DNA of 33,268 bases from Pelotomaculum sp. DTU098 (GTDB lineage: Bacteria > Bacillota > Desulfotomaculia > Desulfotomaculales > Pelotomaculaceae), in NCBI GenBank assembly GCA_001512635.1, contig LFSA01000011.1, positions 1 to 33,268 on the forward strand, read 5' to 3'. The position numbers and the translations under genes were made by a program. The notes beneath the pieces are model-generated. The model did no database searches. It had not been told where the DNA came from and saw nothing but the letters and a program-made list of their open reading frames with translations. This document shows, piece by piece, positions 32,340 to 33,268 of this stretch. How positions within the stretch are numbered: the stretch's first letter is position 1; every line of letters begins with the position of its first letter.

Positions 32340-32572
32340 TAAATTAATTTACCCATATTATTCTACATAATAGCGGCTATAGGTTGCGTTAGGTAGTTTT
32401 ATTACCGTCAATTCCTTCCAGCTTTCCTCATCATTATTAAATCTTATGTTTTAATAACAACATATTTAACAAAACCAGGGGATTTAATGTTTTATTAAAA
32501 TATCCTTATATTTATTTATTGTCTTTCTGGGGATTTTCCTCTTCAGCTTCTTGACACCCGGGGTTTTTTGAA

Positions 32573-32596
32573 CTAGCTGCCGGAGAAGGCAGCTAG
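32573..32596 (+). other. Perfect hairpin in the leader of the last gene
   Basis: CTAGCTGCC (32573-32581) pairs perfectly with GGCAGCTAG (32588-32596) over a GGAGAA loop. No T-run follows. It lies in the presumed leader of the substrate-binding protein gene. Confidence 0.5.
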
Positions 32597-32800
32597 GATA
32601 GCTCTTAAACTCTTCTGCCCCCGGGCTTGTTCCTGATACCCGGCGTAGGCGGTTTTCTAAAGAAGGAAGAGCTTTGTATGTGGCATCCATCACGTGCCGC
32701 TACTTAACTTTAAGATTCTATGAGGAGGTGTGAGAGGAGAGACGGGGATAATTTTGGCTAGATAACTAGATAAAGAAAATTACAAAAAGGAGGTAAAAAT

Positions 32801-33268
32801 GTGAAAAAGCACAGATGGCTAGTTGTCCTGTTAGTTGTAGCGGTAGGTTTGATGCTGTTAGCCAGCGGCTGCGGTGGAACAAAGCAGTCCTCCACGGATG
32901 TAATCAAAGTGGGTATTATCCTGCCCTTAACCGGTAGTGAGGCCATGTTCGGTACAATGGAAAAGAATGCCTTTGAAATGGCCTATGAGGAACTGAAGGC
33001 AGCCGGTAAAACAACTATCAACGGCAAAGAAATCCAGCTCCTCTTTGAAGACGACCAGGGGAAGCAGGATGTGGCCAAGTCAGCCACGGAAAAACTGGTT
33101 AACCAGGATAAGGTTGTCATGCTCAGCGGCGGTTACAGCAGCGCCTGCACCAACGTCATCGCGGGATCGGCCCAGGCCCTGAATACTCCGTTCCTGGTTG
33201 TTACCGGCTCTTCCGATGAAATCACCAAACAAGGCTGGCAGTATGTTTTCAGGGGTACGGCGGCTCCC
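32801..33268 (+). CDS. Branched-chain amino-acid-type ABC substrate-binding lipoprotein, 5' part
   Basis: The frame from GTG 32801 runs off the window after 156 codons. The start is set by AAAAAGGAGGT; the ATG two bases upstream meets an immediate stop. It has a lipoprotein signal with lipobox LASGC (Cys24). The mature part opens with IKVGIILPLTGSEAMFGTME, followed by EIQLLFEDDQGKQDVAKSAT, the fold I periplasmic binding domain of LivJ/LivK-type proteins. SGGYSSACTNVIAGSAQAL then matches the ligand-site loop. It should deliver an amino acid, amide or similar small ligand to a Liv-type ABC importer, whose other genes would lie to the right. Confidence 0.9.
   Translation, partial: MKKHRWLVVLLVVAVGLMLLASGCGGTKQSSTDVIKVGIILPLTGSEAMFGTMEKNAFEMAYEELKAAGKTTINGKEIQLLFEDDQGKQDVAKSATEKLVNQDKVVMLSGGYSSACTNVIAGSAQALNTPFLVVTGSSDEITKQGWQYVFRGTAAP

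Noticed and set aside
32484-32693. 69-codon minus-strand frame in the last intergenic region
   Set aside because: It overlaps the 32573-32596 hairpin, has no ribosome-binding site and is not recognised; a chance frame is more likely.

Overview
The window looks like the chromosome of an endospore-forming, low-to-moderate-GC Firmicute, most likely a clostridial anaerobe of the Desulfotomaculum/Pelotomaculum (Peptococcaceae) type. The reasons are: a Spo0E-type phosphatase, the DUF1659/DUF2922/YvrJ small-protein set, strong AGGAGG ribosome-binding sites with many GTG and TTG starts, an M-box riboswitch of Firmicute type, and gram-positive lipoproteins. The organism assignment is inference from gene content; no rRNA or other marker is present. 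Core genes are GC-rich, and several AT-rich stretches coincide with decayed or mobile DNA.

Left part (1-7.5 kb) is accessory and worn. It holds the end of a cell-wall amidase, a decayed element with inverted ends that contains pieces of a transposase and of an HD-domain protein (595-1303), an internally deleted IS21 remnant (about 1380-1727), and a short tandem repeat that recurs at 17.2 kb. Next come a nicotinamidase-like hydrolase, a VanZ-like membrane protein, a DUF2889-type protein, and an ABC exporter scar in which the permease start is joined to the ATPase end. The DUF1659, DUF2922 and YvrJ genes follow, then a Spo0E-like gene and a zinc-ribbon gene interrupted by an in-frame stop.

7.5-15 kb is on the minus strand. 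A methyltransferase is coupled to a frameshifted TPR/STAND-like remnant. A tight alpha-glucan operon follows: malQ (4-alpha-glucanotransferase), a free-standing CBM48-like domain, and a GH57/DUF3536 enzyme. Together these suggest remodelling of an internal glycogen-like polymer.

15.5-25.5 kb carries a lipoprotein, a six-CxxC zinc-ribbon protein, galE followed one base later by a secreted coiled-coil protein, a GPR1/FUN34/YaaH acetate-type transporter, a nitronate monooxygenase/FabK-like flavoprotein, a cysteine-containing winged-helix regulator, and a divergently transcribed acyl-CoA ligase.

25.6-33.3 kb carries corA behind a Mg2+-sensing M-box riboswitch with terminator and promoter. It continues with an envelope-stress set: an HtrA-like protease, an OmpR-family regulator and a sensor kinase, with three 11-bp direct repeats ahead of htrA that are likely regulator sites. 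A hypothetical protein, a 1.1-kb non-coding stretch containing a degenerate repeat, and the start of a branched-chain amino-acid-type ABC substrate-binding lipoprotein complete the window. No tRNA, rRNA, CRISPR array or intact insertion sequence was found.
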